Positions 48,902 to 61,697 of a stretch of 64,000 bases of DNA are shown one piece after another. The notes beneath the pieces were generated by a model. It ran no database searches. It was given only the letters and a program-made list of their open reading frames with translations, and was not told where the DNA came from. Position numbers and translations under genes: made by a program. The stretch comes from Raphanus sativus (Eukaryota > Streptophyta > Magnoliopsida > Brassicales > Brassicaceae): contig NC_079512.1 in assembly GCF_000801105.2 (NCBI RefSeq), positions 38,333,848-38,397,847 of the forward strand. The letters are read 5' to 3'. Position 1 is the stretch's first letter, and the number at the start of each line of letters is the position of its first letter.

Positions 48902-51535
48902 TTATCTTCCGTTAAGGTTAGCAAATTGAGTAAACATGGCTGTTCCAGAATGTTCGTCCACGCCCTGAACCTCGGCTGCACCATTGTTCTCTTCCACCTT
49001 AGAAGCAACAGAAACACTAGCCGCTGCGTTGGTGGTGGTGGGTGCAGGAGTGATTGGAGTTGTATCCGCTGGCGGAACCACCGAGGCAGGTGTTAGTGGC
49101 TCACCGTCCTCAGTCTCCTCTGCTTTGCCCTGAGTGAATGCTTCTTGAAGCTGAAGAGCATATTCCAAGTTCCACAAAACATCTCCCATTGATGGCCTAT
49201 CAACACCGTAATCTTCCAAACACTTCTCTGCAGCTTCAGCGAACTTCTTCATCGACTCAGGGTTTATCGTTCCAGCCAAATGAGGATCAATGATCTTCTC
49301 GAGCATTCCTTTTCGTTTCCATTGCATAGCCCATTCAGCCAAGTTAACCTGTTCTCTTGGTAGCGAAGGATTGATGGCTGGTCTCGCGCAGAGAGCTTCT
49401 AGAAGAACGACACCAAAGGAATAAACGTCGGATTTATCGGTAAGTTGCTGTCTTCTAAAGTATTCAGGGTCAAGGTACCCGAAACTTCCTTTCACGGCCG
49501 TGCTGACGTGGTTCTGTCCAAATTCTACATCTTTAGAAAGACCAAAGTCAGCCACCTTGGCAACTAAAGCATCATCGAGAAGAATGTTGGTTGACTTGAC
49601 GTCACGGTGGATAATCCCTTGCGCTGTTCCCGTGTGCAGATAGTGAAGCCCACGTGCTGAACCGATACAGATCTCAAGTCTCTGTTTCCAAGTTAAGGGA
49701 GCAAGGTTCTTTCCGTATAAATGATCTCTGAATGGACCATTGGACATGAACTCATAAACTAGGATCATCTCTGAGTTTTCATCACAGTAACCAATCAATG
49801 AGACCAAGTGTCTGTGTCTAAGCTTAGAAAGCATCTGGATCTCTGTCTCAAACTCGGTGATTCCTTGTTCAGACTGTGGGTTACCTCGCTTGACAGCAAC
49901 TTTGGTTCCATCGTCGAGAGTTGCAATATAGACATTACCGAATCCTCCAACACCGATAATCTGAGACGCTTCAAAGTTCTTAGTGGCTTCTTGAAGCTCC
50001 GAAAGGGAGAAAGAGCGGCCGAGTCCCATAGTTGAGTTGTACAAGTTGGACTTTTGAGAACCACCTTTGCTTGACATGAAAGTGCTGTCACCAGCGTGTA
50101 TGGGAAGCAACCAAGAGGAGAAACTGTTCCTCTTCTGCCAATCTTGTGGCCTCTTCTTCCACCTGTAAACCATGGCTCCGAGTCCAACGAAAGCTCCAAA
50201 CATCATCACAAACCCCGCCGTCGCAACCATACCGTGCTTCCCCATGCCAGTGGTTCTCCCATCAACTCCAAACTCTCCGTCAAGGCTGTTCACCGAGTTG
50301 CTCATCTTTAAAACCTCAACTCCATTCAAGATTGCGTTCGGAGTGCCTGTATCTTCTCCCATGGGACTAATCTGGACTAGCAGCTCAGGACTCATAAGTG
50401 TCGCGTTCACAACAATGTCTTTGTAGTAAGGAGCTGCGAGATCGCCTGCGACGGTGGACAAATCCAGCCCAGAGATGGCAGTTTTCCCGTTGATGTAGAC
50501 ATTGAAGTACAAGTCATTGAGAGACTTGCTAACGATGTCGCAGAAATGAAGCCTAATGAGGTAGTTAAACGAGGGGTTCGAAGGGAAGTTCCAGCTGACG
50601 TTGAAGTTAGGAGCTATGGTGTGAGAATCAGCCATTTCTGCAGCAGTTGCATAAACCGTCTGCGGAGCAATCAAAGGCGTAACTCCAGGAGGGTACTTGA
50701 TTGCGGAAGGGGTCGTCTTGACATCCTTGGCCAGGTTCTCATCTTTCAAGAACTCCTTATCTGGTATCCATGTTCTTCCTAATGTGTCATTCTGAGGCAT
50801 GATCAAAGGACCACCAACATTGACTCTGTAAACAGACTGGTAAGCGTAGTCAGAGAGACCAGAGAAACCGTTGACCGGGAAAAGGGCTGTGCCAATATCA
50901 GAGATCAGTTCGTCGGGAGCCGAGACAACTTCGATAGCGTTGATGAACGCTGCAGAGGTTTTCATAGGTCTGAACCTGAGGGAGAACTGTGCATCCGTTA
51001 TGTTGACGAGATACTCCTTTTGTAGAGCAGCTTGGCTATCATTGTTGTTGTTAGTAATCTTGAAGTTATGAAGCAGCACATACTTCTCCGTTAGAACGGA
51101 GAAAGTTGCTTGCTGGAGATCAAACTTGTCATTAGGGAAGGCCAAGAAATGGAGACGAACCCAATGCCAACCAGGTCGAGTTAGATGGAACTTGTAGATG
51201 GCTTCCTCACGGAAGATCCTTGCAGTTAGGTAGATGGGAGAAGCGACATTGTCTGAAGGTGGAGCAGAGACCTGAATATCATCTTTGGTTTCTATGTATT
51301 GGATCGTATCTTGATCACTCTTAAAGACTTTTCCATCAGGGGTTTTGGACGAAGATTTGCTTCCACAATCAATGAGGATATCATCTGCCGGTTTGAAACC
51401 GGTAGCAGGTCCAACGGCAGCGGTAGCAGGGCCTGAGAGGAAGAGGAGAATAGCCAGGAGGAGAGCCATGGAAGGCTTTGGAGAAATAACAAAGATGGGA
51501 ATCGGGCATATGTTTGGTTTCTTTCTTATCTCCAT
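48902..51535 (-). CDS. BUPS1: Malectin-like receptor kinase of the CrRLK1L family, BUPS-type
   Basis: A single intronless frame of 877 residues, as usual for CrRLK1L genes. A hydrophobic signal peptide covers residues about 22-40. Two tandem malectin-like domains span about 50-215 and 225-410. A transmembrane segment lies at about 435-458. The kinase domain shows the Gly loop GVGGFGNVY (528-536), Lys549 in VAVKRG, HRD at 643-645, DFG at 663-665 and [13 protein letters not shown] Pro/Thr-rich tail ends FANLNGR. It is very close to Arabidopsis BUPS1 (At4g39110) and BUPS2 (At2g21480), which pair with ANXUR kinases to sense RALF4/19 peptides and keep growing pollen tubes intact. Context favours BUPS1. 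All catalytic residues are present. The start at 51535 is the conserved MEIRKKPNI. Confidence 0.96.
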   Translation of the reverse strand: MEIRKKPNICPIPIFVISPKPSMALLLAILLFLSGPATAAVGPATGFKPADDILIDCGSKSSSKTPDGKVFKSDQDTIQYIETKDDIQVSAPPSDNVASPIYLTARIFREEAIYKFHLTRPGWHWVRLHFLAFPNDKFDLQQATFSVLTEKYVLLHNFKITNNNNDSQAALQKEYLVNITDAQFSLRFRPMKTSAAFINAIEVVSAPDELISDIGTALFPVNGFSGLSDYAYQSVYRVNVGGPLIMPQNDTLGRTWIPDKEFLKDENLAKDVKTTPSAIKYPPGVTPLIAPQTVYATAAEMADSHTIAPNFNVSWNFPSNPSFNYLIRLHFCDIVSKSLNDLYFNVYINGKTAISGLDLSTVAGDLAAPYYKDIVVNATLMSPELLVQISPMGEDTGTPNAILNGVEVLKMSNSVNSLDGEFGVDGRTTGMGKHGMVATAGFVMMFGAFVGLGAMVYRWKKRPQDWQKRNSFSSWLLPIHAGDSTFMSSKGGSQKSNLYNSTMGLGRSFSLSELQEATKNFEASQIIGVGGFGNVYIATLDDGTKVAVKRGNPQSEQGITEFETEIQMLSKLRHRHLVSLIGYCDENSEMILVYEFMSNGPFRDHLYGKNLAPLTWKQRLEICIGSARGLHYLHTGTAQGIIHRDVKSTNILLDDALVAKVADFGLSKDVEFGQNHVSTAVKGSFGYLDPEYFRRQQLTDKSDVYSFGVVLLEALCARPAINPSLPREQVNLAEWAMQWKRKGMLEKIIDPHLAGTINPESMKKFAEAAEKCLEDYGVDRPSMGDVLWNLEYALQLQEAFTQGKAEETEDGEPLTPASVVPPADTTPITPAPTTTNAAASVSVASKVEENNGAAEVQGVDEHSGTAMFTQFANLNGR

Positions 51536-52780
51536 CCCTCCTAGGTGGGAAGGAGAGAGAGAAGAGAGAGAGGGATGAGGAAGAACAAAAATAAGAAAAA
51601 AACGAAAAAGAGTTTGTTGGATAGCTTGTGGTGAAAGAAAAGAGAAAAAGGTAATGAAAGAGAGAATTGGTTAGTTGTTATATGTGTGGCCAGTTTTGGA
51701 ATATGCTATAGTTTAGTGGGTAAATATGATATGGTTTTATTTTTAGCAAACTGCTAATTCTGTTATCGAGACAATTTAGAGACAAATGACAAAAATAAAC
51801 AACTATGGCTCCCTATTTCAAGAATTTAAAAGGAAAAAAAAAAACTCTAACCACAGTATCTAACCTCTCCCTATCAGTTTGTCATTCAAAAACGTAGAAC
51901 TAAGCAAGAAACTGATGGAGAAACATAGAGTAGAATATTCCACGTACCAGTGAAACCTTTTCAGTGCCACTCAAGTGACTCTAATGCTTGCTGGTGAATC
52001 TCCTGTTGTGGAAGATAATGGATAGATACCATGGCCTCTTTGATCAGCGATTGTAAAAGAGGACCTACCCCAATGAGATCACAAATGTGAACATATGATT
52101 CATAACTTTGGTTTCGAGCTTCCTAAGCACCATTAAAAATAAATCAAAAAATCCTTGAATAATTGCAAATAAGTTGACTATACACTTCACACTAATTGAC
52201 TTCCTATCTCTTGCTGGATACACCCACATCACAAGTCTATAAGGTAACAAGGCTGAGGTGAGCTCCATTGTATTAATAATCATAAAGGACTTACTTTCTC
52301 ATAACCGGAAGCGTCAGCCTAGTGCGTTTCCCACCGCCGCAAATCGAATGAATGCTTTTCCAAGAAGAGACTGAGACTGAGACTGAGACTGAGTCGCCGA
52401 CCGCAACACCGGAGACGGTGGCCGAATCAGAGGCCAAGTACTTGCAGAATAATTGCGACAGAGCTTTACATATTTTGCAATCAGAACCGAAATGACGGAG
52501 GCTGCGAGTCGTGACCCGATTGTATCAGCTTCAGATTGGGAATGTTTGCTTCTGTTCCATTTTTACTATTAGTCATTTTTTTTACACAATGCATAATATC
52601 ATTTCATCCCAGCGAATGCCAAAAAAAAAAAAAAAAAAAGGAGGTAATTGATGTGCTGACTTCAATAATTCACGTTATTGAAGATATTACAAACATTTTT
52701 TTATGTTTTTGAACAAAAAGATAAGCAACCAAAAAAAGTTCGAATAATACAAAGTGTGTGACTTACATATAACTTTGTTA
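51536..52780. other. BUPS promoter and intergenic DNA
   Basis: The BUPS leader (GA-rich tract about 51545-51575) and promoter occupy the first few hundred bases. Beyond that the only coding-like stretch is the 47-codon frame at 52352-52495. SHL and HISN7, which I expect near here from Arabidopsis, are not visible. A poly-A tract lies at about 52622-52639. Confidence 0.45.
52352..52495 (+). other. Short ORF, 47 codons, possibly a gene remnant
   Basis: ATG at 52352, stop at 52493-52495. The peptide starts MLFQEETETETETESPTATP and ends CDRALHILQSEPK. The local GC content and codon-like composition stand out from the AT-rich surroundings. A GAGACT hexamer is repeated in tandem near 52368-52394 and gives the ET run. 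No family recognised. It may be a real micro-ORF, the first exon of an unrecognised gene, or a leftover of a lost one. Confidence 0.3.
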
Positions 52781-53498
52781 CTAGATTTTGACCCGCGCTT
52801 TCAAAGCGCGTGTTTATGTTTGGTGAAAATTTTATATAATCACATTTATATAATCCGTCTTGTATATGTATTTATATAATCCGTCTCATATATGTATTTT
52901 ATATCCAGATTTATGTTCGATAAAACTATATTATACATGTATTTTTAGGTTTTTAATTTTGAATTAGATATTTTAAATATAAATCAATATAACAATTTTA
53001 TAATTTTGATCGGTGTTTTGAAATTTGACTGAGACCTGTGGTTGAACGGATTACCGGTTGATCAAAGATAAATTCAGTTCGGGTTTGAAAAAAAATAATT
53101 TAAAAATCCAATAAAAACTACTAAAATTGAAATCCGGTTGAAACACTGGTTGAACCAATAAACAATTTTTATTTTTTATAAATAATTGTTGTTAGATAGT
53201 TGGGATTATATTTAGGAAAAAGCGGTTTAAAACCAAACCATTAAATAGTTTGAGAAAAAACGATGCAGTTTCAAACATGTCCGGTTGGAAAAATATTAAA
53301 ATGATGCAGTATCAAACACTGAATAATCACATACCAAAATTGAATTAGGAAACCGGTGGTTAATGACAAACCAAAAACAATTAAAAAAGAAACCAATGCA
53401 GAATGTCCAAAATGTCATTAATGAATATAAAAGAAAGCCTCTTTAATAGGGGTAAACAGAGTAAAAATCCAAATGTGCTTGTATTTTAATAGTATAGA
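52781..53498 (-). mobile_element. Non-autonomous Helitron (718 bp)
   Basis: On the minus strand it starts A|TCTATACTATTAAAATAC at 53498 and ends with a hairpin (CGCGCTT ... AAGCGCG, 7-bp stem) followed by GGTCAAAATCTAG at 52781, then T. The flanking bases A (52780) and T (53499) fit the A/T target. The interior is AT-rich and non-coding. It lies 58 bp beyond the stop codon of the dehydrin gene (minus strand), probably within or just after its 3' UTR. Confidence 0.82.
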
Positions 53499-53555
53499 TA
53501 TAATCATTTATAAACTAAACATAGTTTTAGGAAGGAGCCATTTGCACAGAAATTA

Positions 53556-54120
53556 CTAAATAACTTTGTGGCCGGAAAGTTTCTCCTTAATCTTCTTAAC
53601 CAAACTCTTCTTCTCCTGCGCTCCTTCATGAGCCGATACTGATTCTACGGTTGCAGTTGATGTCTCGTGCCTGCCTACCCTTGTCTTAGTTTCATCCCTT
53701 CTATTACCTTCCCCTCCTGATCCTTCATCCCTCTACATATTTTACGCAATAGATATGATTATTATATATTGGTACGTACCAGTATCCAGTGAATATTGAT
53801 ACTAATATTACCAATATTAAGTACCATAGTATATCAATGAGATATAATAATCTTACAGAGTTGGAGGAAGATATGCCGTGCTCTTCAACAGGGTTGTGTG
53901 ACACGGAGATAGGCTGTGCGTGGTGAGGTGTATCGGTGGTCGTTATCGGGGCTGTGATTGGATGTGGACCTGTGTAGCTGCTCTCCTTAAGGTGAGGGAC
54001 TGTGGTTGCAACACCTGTCACGTACATCGCGTTACCTAACTCGTCCACTAGCTGAGCTGCCTTGCCTTGTTGGTCCGTAAGGTAGATCGGGTTTCCTCTT
54101 TCGTCTTTAAGATCCGCCAT
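53556..54120 (-). CDS. Small dehydrin family (LEA) protein
   Basis: Two minus-strand exons, 53857-54120 (88 codons) and 53556-53732 (58 codons plus stop), with a GT-AG intron of 124 nt, give 146 residues. The N-terminus MADLKDERGNPIYLTDQQGK carries a Y-segment-like motif (DERGNP, repeated loosely as DELGN). The C-terminus EKKSLVKKIKEKLSGHKVI is a K-segment, the amphipathic helix that defines dehydrins. The middle is Thr/His/Pro-rich and probably disordered. It corresponds to the At4g39130 type. Dehydrins protect membranes and proteins during drying and are often ABA-induced. A CACGTG-like element near 54238 (GACACGTGC) in the upstream region would fit ABA control. A Helitron sits just downstream. 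Confidence 0.92.
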
Positions 54121-54628
54121 TCTAACTAACAAGATTCTTCTCAACTCTCAATCAAAACGTTGCTTGCATAGACATATATGCATGTTTGAAGGAAGCGTTA
54201 TGTATATGTATGTATTCATGTGAATGCATGGTCGGGACACGTGCTGCAATATAGCGAACGAAGATGCGTAGGCTATTGCCTCGTACGCACACATGTGTGT
54301 TCTTATACGAACCTACTCATCCCGACTTGATTCATTTTCTAGTGCACAAATTTTTATATGATCTCGAATTGGTGTTTGAACAAAACTTTACATGATGCAT
54401 ATCACCGTAAATTATAAGCTTATTTGTTTGCCACTCACCATAATATCCCAAAGGAGAAACAAATTAATAGCAGGTCTTAATTAAATGGTACCGTGTCCGT
54501 CTGTCTCGAGTTTTATGCTTGAGACCGTAGAGAGCAACGCACAACCACCACAATCAATCTCTTAGGTTGTGCAATTCACCGATTAGAGTCTGAGAGATAC
54601 AGAGCGAGAGAAGGCAGCTTACGAGTGT

Positions 54629-56130
54629 TCATATTTTGCTGGATTTGGTCCAGAAGAAGCCTTTCTTTTTGAAAGCAAGATTCTCTTTACTGTTACCTCT
54701 GGATCCAAAAGAGAAATGTCTAGCCAAGAAAGGCTTTGAGGAATAACCTTTGACGCTTGAACTCGAGACCAGTTCAGGGCTCTTGTCTGCTGCTGCTGCT
54801 GCCATGTGTCTGTGATCATACATTACAAAATCATCGCAATCAAAACCACTGTCCCGAACTCGGTTTCTGAGTCTTTTGTTGTACCTAGCTTTCAAATCCA
54901 TCTCAACTTTCAACGCTTTCTCTGACAGCTTCGCCGTTTTCTTCTCACCCAATGTACAGATAGGGCAGGGAGGGTCGAATTTATCAATTTCCGACGTCAT
55001 CTGCTCTAAACACTCACCATGATAGACATGCCCACATGCTAGAATAGCGGACACAGAGAGCTCATTGGTCATGAAGATCTTTTGGCTGCTCCACAAGGAT
55101 TTCTCTGATAAGGGTCTAGAGCAGGCACCACATGTTCGCTGATGCTGATTGGAGATTCGATTGCCATGATGGTCTATCTTGTCAGGATCAAGCGCAAAGC
55201 AGTCATTAGGGTCGTTGGTGCGAGAAGATGACATGACTTCAGAAAAGGGTTGAAGTGACCAACATTCAGATGGTCCACTCTGAGAAGAATCATATCTCAA
55301 AGGAGTTCCCTGTCTCTCTTCAGTCGCTGAGCTTCTACTTAGTGAGTTCATTCCGTAGATTTGAGTATCTGTGACTTGCTCTGATATACGAGGGCGCTGA
55401 GTCAGTTTAAGTGAGGACGAGCTTGCAGGGTGGAAGTGGCTCTGGGGAGAAAGTGGTGATGCTGGGAAAGAAGATGTCTGTGAAGGAGATGGATACGAAG
55501 GTGCCACAGGTTGTGTTGAATCATTTTCTTTCTGTGTAAGAGAGAGATAGAGATGCGAAAGAGAGGTTATTATGGATCAACAAAGGTATGGTTTCAAAGA
55601 TGTAGGAGAAATCAGGTGGGGATGAAACAGGGTTTACCTGCTGGAAGAGTGTATGCATGGAAGAATTATTTGGAAAAGATAGATCTGCCACAAGAATTCA
55701 TGTAAAAGACTATTATGATCAAAGACAGATGCATAAGAAGCAAACAGACAAATCCGATCAAGAAAACATAGACCCACCACACCACATATATTTCTGCTCA
55801 TCATGCCATTTTAACAAGCTGAAATGATTTATTACCTGCGGCCGGAGATTTCTGCGATGATGTCTGTGTCTGAAAGCTGTCGAAAGGAGAGGGTTGAGAT
55901 GAAAGAAAAGGAGATTCAAATTTGAGTTGAGAGGCATCATTGTTACGGGTAAGAGCATCAGAAAAGCAAGTGAGAGAGGAGGAGGAGACTTCACCAGCAA
56001 CACGGCCTCTATTATTATCCCAGCGGAAACTCCAAGTAGGAGAATGCCTTCTCCTCCTCTCATCAGTCTCAGAATTAGGCACGAGGAGGACCATTTTGTC
56101 ACGAGCAGCAACACAACACGCATTCCCCAT
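54629..56130 (-). CDS. RING-type zinc finger protein (At4g39140-like)
   Basis: Three minus-strand exons, 55836-56130, 55638-55684 and 54629-55531, keep phase and give about 414 residues. The N-terminus MGNACCVAARDK has Gly2 and Cys residues that suit myristoylation and palmitoylation, so membrane attachment is likely. A long Ser/Pro-rich, probably disordered region follows. The RING domain begins CGACSRPLSEKSLW, continues with ACGHVYHGECLEQM and ends CPICTLGEK, with the Cys/His spacing of a RING-H2-like finger. The C-terminal tail is basic. The product is likely an E3 ubiquitin ligase of unknown substrate. Its leader extends to about 56870 and holds two microsatellites, and a leader intron between 56150 and 56680 is likely. 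Confidence 0.88.
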
Positions 56131-56605
56131 TTCAGAAACTCTCGCAACTGCTAGGAATCAATTCTTTGTCCGAATAAATAAAAATCCCGCTTCTTGCTAC
56201 AACCTTTTTAACTTCAAAAAAAAAAAAAAACAAGAGCACAATCAAATGCATCAGAATCAAAGTCCAGGACGCATAACATACTCATATGATAAGATCTCTG
56301 AGAGAGCTTACTTGTAGTCATGGATCAAATGATACAAAGCAACAGTTGAAAGACAAAAAAAAATATCATCAATAAGGGAAAGATAGAAAAGGAATCATAT
56401 CCACTGCCCACAAGTGTTTCAGAATCACTCATGCCATGACTCTCTTCCCTAAGAAAATCAGATTAAAGTAATTGAAAATGAATATAATTAGCATCAAACA
56501 GATCCGATATTAAGGCCATAAACAAATATGCAAGACGAGTACCCAAAAATACAAACCAAAACCCCTAAAATCAAAGACACGATCCCCAAACAACAATCCA
56601 ACAGT

Positions 56606-56609
<4 letters not shown>

Positions 56610-56654
<45 letters not shown>
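56610..56654. repeat. (GA)n microsatellite in RING gene leader
   Basis: Uninterrupted AG dinucleotides, about 22 copies. It lies upstream of the RING coding region, in the probable leader or leader intron. (CT)n on the transcribed strand is a common plant promoter and leader element. Confidence 0.9.
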
Positions 56655-56656
<2 letters not shown>

Positions 56657-56780
56657 CCAGTGAGCGAACCTGTTCCCGGGGAGTCCTTGAACGTCGCCGC
56701 CTGAGAAGATGAAATATGGGGAAAACACACGGAGAGAGAGCGGTCTGTCTGTTTAGCACTGCGATGATGCGAGGGCTTGG

Positions 56781-56810
56781 CTTTGCTTTGCTTTGCTTTG
56801 CTTTGCTTTG
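56781..56810. repeat. (CTTTG)6 microsatellite in RING gene leader
   Basis: Six perfect copies of CTTTG (CAAAG on the RING strand) close to the expected transcription start of the RING gene. Confidence 0.9.
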
Positions 56811-56879
56811 TTCCTTCTCTAGAGTATAGATAGAGAGAGGGAAAGAGATGAATACGAGTCTTTCTTTTCTCACGCTCTA

Positions 56880-57574
56880 TTTCACGCCGTTAGTTTGATT
56901 CCGGTAGTATTGATATAAATACCCAAAACCGTACCAAACACTAAAAACCAAATCAAACTAAACCGATATACCTCCCACTACTTGTATTAATCTTCATCAA
57001 ATCTGCACCTGTTATTCATAAAATTCTACCACTTAATACCTTATTATTTCTAGGTGAACCAACAAAAAAAAACTTTTTATCATACTGAAAAGTACTAAAA
57101 CACCTTGTAACCAAAATTGGACCAAGATAAATCGGTTTGGCTATGTCAAGAAAAAAGAATAGATCGGACCGGTTAAGTGCCTTCGGGTGTTGCGACGCCG
57201 TCAGAGTTGGCGTAATTGAAGTGACTTACGGTGAGTAGTGCCAAGTCACATTAAAAGACAAAAAACGGAGGAGGGAGAAGGAATAATTAACCGGCAACTT
57301 TTCCTAGTGACGTCGGTAGATGGGGCCGTTTATAACAACACCAAAAAAAACTATATTCCAAAGTATAAATTTTATTATATTGGAGGGGCCAACTTATAAA
57401 AAACACGAAAAAACCATGTCCATATATAACAGTACCTTACAGAACACGCGACCCAAGAGTTTTGTGAAACCCAACACGGAAGGTAAACAGATTCAATAAA
57501 AGAAAGGGAATGGAATTTAAAGACGAAACCATCACTTCACATTAACATTAAATACGAACTTCGGTTTTCTTCTT
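56880..57574. other. RING promoter and DnaJ 3' flank
   Basis: Moderately AT-rich, no coding region seen. The DnaJ stop codon lies at 57575-57577 on the minus strand. Confidence 0.5.
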
Positions 57575-59477
57575 TTAAGTCGCCGGTTTCGAGGAATCTC
57601 CGGCGTCAAGTTTCACGGCGGAATTTTCGTGGCGCAAGCTATTTTCCCTAGAGTATGGTTTCTTAGAACCCTGTAAGAAGAGGCAGTAGTAGAGTGTTTC
57701 AGTATGTTACGTTAGAGAGAATAAACGGAGGGTAATTGGGTCACCTGGAAAATGTTTCCGAGCTTCCTCAACCCTCTTGCTCTAGTTCGAAGAACATCTT
57801 TTGATACACTCGGATCTTTAAGCACCTGAGGGAAAGAGACAATGGAATGATGTAATAAAAGGAGGATCAACAAAATTGTAGTAGAGACCCAAAATCAAGA
57901 TACCGCTTGGCAGACACGAGATAAGGTTGATTCGATGTCAAGCACGTTGATTTGCCAAAGTGACTGAAGCATTGCATCTTTTTTAGCTTCAATCGCCTTC
58001 TGAATATGCTCCTCTTTGTTCTCTCCCTGGTTCAGCTTGCTCACTTCGTCCTGCAACACCAGTAACGAAACCGCACCTACGAGACAAAAAAGGAATCTTT
58101 TATTTGGTTTTTACCCGGAAGCCAAAGAAAACTCTCAACTTAAAAAAGGATTTATCTTACCAGAAGCAGCCATGACTTGAGATTTGATGAGGTGGCCTTT
58201 GTCACGCACCCATTCAGCTAAGAAGGGTACTTTCATGAGACGTTTGTCCTTCCCGAGTTCTTTCGCAGCTTTTCTAGTGTAGATGTAACCCACAGTGTGC
58301 AGCATTGCTTCCCCAAAACCTGAAAGTTTGTGCCCTTTCATTGACTGGAGGAGCGGTAAGTAACTTAAGAGAGAAAGGAGGATTTGATTTACCAGCAGTT
58401 GAGAGTCGCCTTGCCTCAGCGGTAGCCCAATTCACAAAATCATCGGTTCGTCCTTCCACGAATGGTTCGAGTTTGTTCTTCAGTGTAGTGACAAGCTTGT
58501 CTTCCCTTTGCTTTTGCATCGCCTGCACATATGAAACACCATCCATCAGGGTCAGGTCATAAGAAAACAGAGAGTTCAAAAGAGTGAAAAGGAAAACAAG
58601 TTTACTTTGATCTTGTCTTGGAGCAACTTTTTCCTAATCTCAGGCTCATGGGATTCTACTTCAGCGTCGAGGGATGCAATGGAAGCGAGAGCAAGTTGGC
58701 CAATATAGTCCTCAAACAACTCGCTGCCAAAGAGCATTCCAAACACAGCTGCAGGATCAACCATTGCATCCCTGCAAAGAAGACACAACAAATTACAAAT
58801 ATCAAGGCAATAGCAACGTGAGCATTAACATGAGTCACATTCTAATATGATGGCATGAATTTCGCTTTTAGAGAGGTGAGTGACAAGAAGCAAAAGGTTG
58901 TTGATAAGAGTGGAAAAGAAACATACTGTTGAACGCCGTCTTTGCCAAATTTATCATAAGCAGTTCGCTTCTCGGGATCGCTAAGAACCTGGTAAGCTTC
59001 ACCTAGTGTCTTCATTCACACCACATGGAGCAGTCTCGTAAGTATCCGAGTAAAGTGAAGCAAACTTAAATAAGATAGCATTTTTTTTTTGTCTCAGATG
59101 ATTAGAGTCTCTCACCTGAAAGTTTTTAGCAGCTTGAGGATCATTAGGGTTCTTGTCTGGATGAACTTGCCTTGCCTGCCAAAAAAGAAAAGAAATTGAT
59201 CTTATCAATCCCGAAAACCAAAAGCTTCTAAATTTGGAATTCTTTTTTTTTTTTTTTTAATATGATCTGATATCGACATAGTGTTTCTATTATCAAATCT
59301 AGGAATCTCTTTATGATGTGTTACCTAAAAACTACTTAGAAATGATAACATAGCAAACAAGAGGAGAGGAAGAGGAGTATTATTACTTACTTTGATATAA
59401 TAAGCTTTCTTAATGTCAGCAGCTGAGGCATCAGTCTTGACACCTAAGACGTCGTAATATTCACTCTCCTTCACCAT
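57575..59477 (-). CDS. DnaJ (Hsp40) co-chaperone with DnaJ-X domain (At4g39150-like)
   Basis: Nine minus-strand exons, from 59391-59477 ([20 protein letters not shown]) through 59116-59175, 58927-59009, 58606-58771, 58393-58522, about 58161-58320, 57904-58080 and 57748-57828 to 57575-57670 (ending DSSKPAT). The product is about 345 residues. The J domain occupies residues 6-75, with the HPD motif in [17 protein letters not shown], so it can stimulate Hsp70 ATPase. The later part ([29 protein letters not shown]) is the DnaJ-X domain of plant type-C J proteins. Exon 3 uses an AG at 59010-59011 and begins [14 protein letters not shown]. There are no lesions. It is divergently arranged with RPS25 across a promoter of a few hundred bases. 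Confidence 0.92.
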
Positions 59478-59859
59478 TCCCTCCTCTCTCTCTATCTTAA
59501 AAAAGAAGGAAGGAAGGAAGGAAGCATACACGAAAACGTAAAAAACTGTTGGTTCTGAGATTCAATAAGCAGCGAGCGCTTGTGGAAATGCGAAACAAAA
59601 GAAAAGGTAATATATATATCATGATTCAAATTTTATTACAGATCTTAGAAGAAGAAAAAATTGTGAGTAATTCAGTAAATGAAAATCGAATTGGAAACCT
59701 TTTTAACTTTGCGATGTGAAAGAAACTATAGACTCGAGAAGCTGGGGGGCGCTGTACATTAATTAATAATGAAGAAGAGGAAAACAGAGACTTACAAAGT
59801 GTTCGTGGAGCACAAAAGCCAGAAAGAGATTGGATTGATCTGCAAATAGATTTCAGATT

Positions 59860-60143
59860 TGGTAAGTGGAAGAGACAGGACACAATGAGTAGTTTTTAAG
59901 ATGGATCTGAGCTAGGCACGTGTCACTCACTAAGGATGGAAATGTACAACAACTTAAAACTTATGTAGGCCTCAGTTTGAAATAAATGGGCTTTTTATAA
60001 TAACGGCCCGTATCGATTAAGTTGAAATCGTAGAGATTATAACGGAGACCAAACCCTAATTCGTTTATATACCGGTACGTAGCCTCCTCCCACTCATCTT
60101 TCAGCTTCTCTAATCGACGTTCGCTCCTCCGTCCAAAGTCAAA
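59860..60143. promoter_or_regulatory. Divergent promoter between DnaJ and RPS25 with telo-box
   Basis: The interval carries AAACCCTAA (60051-60059), the telo-box typical of plant ribosomal protein promoters, and a TGGGCT site-II-like motif (59987-59992). The DnaJ gene leaves to the left and RPS25 to the right. Transcription starts are inferred, not seen. Confidence 0.65.
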
Positions 60144-60921
<778 letters not shown>

Positions 60922-61520
60922 TATGTTTTGTTTGTGATACCAGCTTTGGCCTTTTGTTTTTGTTGTCTCCTCCTCTTCAGGAACTCGTTAGAATTTTGTT
61001 TTTAATTCCCTTATAAAGAAAGAAAAAAAATGCGTTGAGACTACTAAATTTGATTGTCACGATAAGTAACGAACAGAGTTCCGGTTTGGTTTTGCATCAA
61101 TAATCTTAAACATAAATTAATCTTGAATAGGATTAGCAATGATGATAAAGCCGGATTAAACAAGGGGCCTAATAATATTTATAAAAATGTGTTAATAGAG
61201 TTATCTTTTAATTGCCTTCTTTTGGAACCTATCTAATTTCCCTCCATGTGGTAGATTTTTCCTCGTACGTGACCAAAATTCTCTCCAGTACAGTATTTTC
61301 TTCTTTTAAGTTTCCGCAATAATAAAGAGATTGATTCATCTTGAAGTTGACATTTCGTTACAAAATAAACCTTACACAGCTTGAATGTTTTGATTTGGCA
61401 GCGCCAAAGCTTTTGAGGGAAACAAAAGGAAAGTAAACAACAGTTGGACATTGACATGAATGATTGAGGGGAGAAGGATCGATCACTGTATCCTCCTAGT
61501 TTGTTTTCTATATTCACTGC
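60922..61520. other. 3' intergenic region between RPS25 and RAD-like gene
   Basis: RPS25 3' UTR and AT-rich DNA. The only item of note is a possible second exon of the RAD-like gene at about 61510-61545 (minus strand). Confidence 0.45.
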
Positions 61521-61697
61521 ACTGCAGCCTCGTATTTCTCATCCTACACAGAAGGAGAGTAGTTTGATTATATAATCTCTCTACATATGTATCTTAAACT
61601 TAGATTATCAAAATTAACTTTGGTAGCTTTCTTTTCGCATGTTTTGCTATATAAACGTCAAAAAAGTAGGGCAATAGATACCTCTTTTCTTCCTGAA

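Noticed and set aside
49795..51578. Several frames of 60-134 codons overlapping BUPS on both strands
   Set aside because: They are shadows of the 877-codon kinase gene in other frames.
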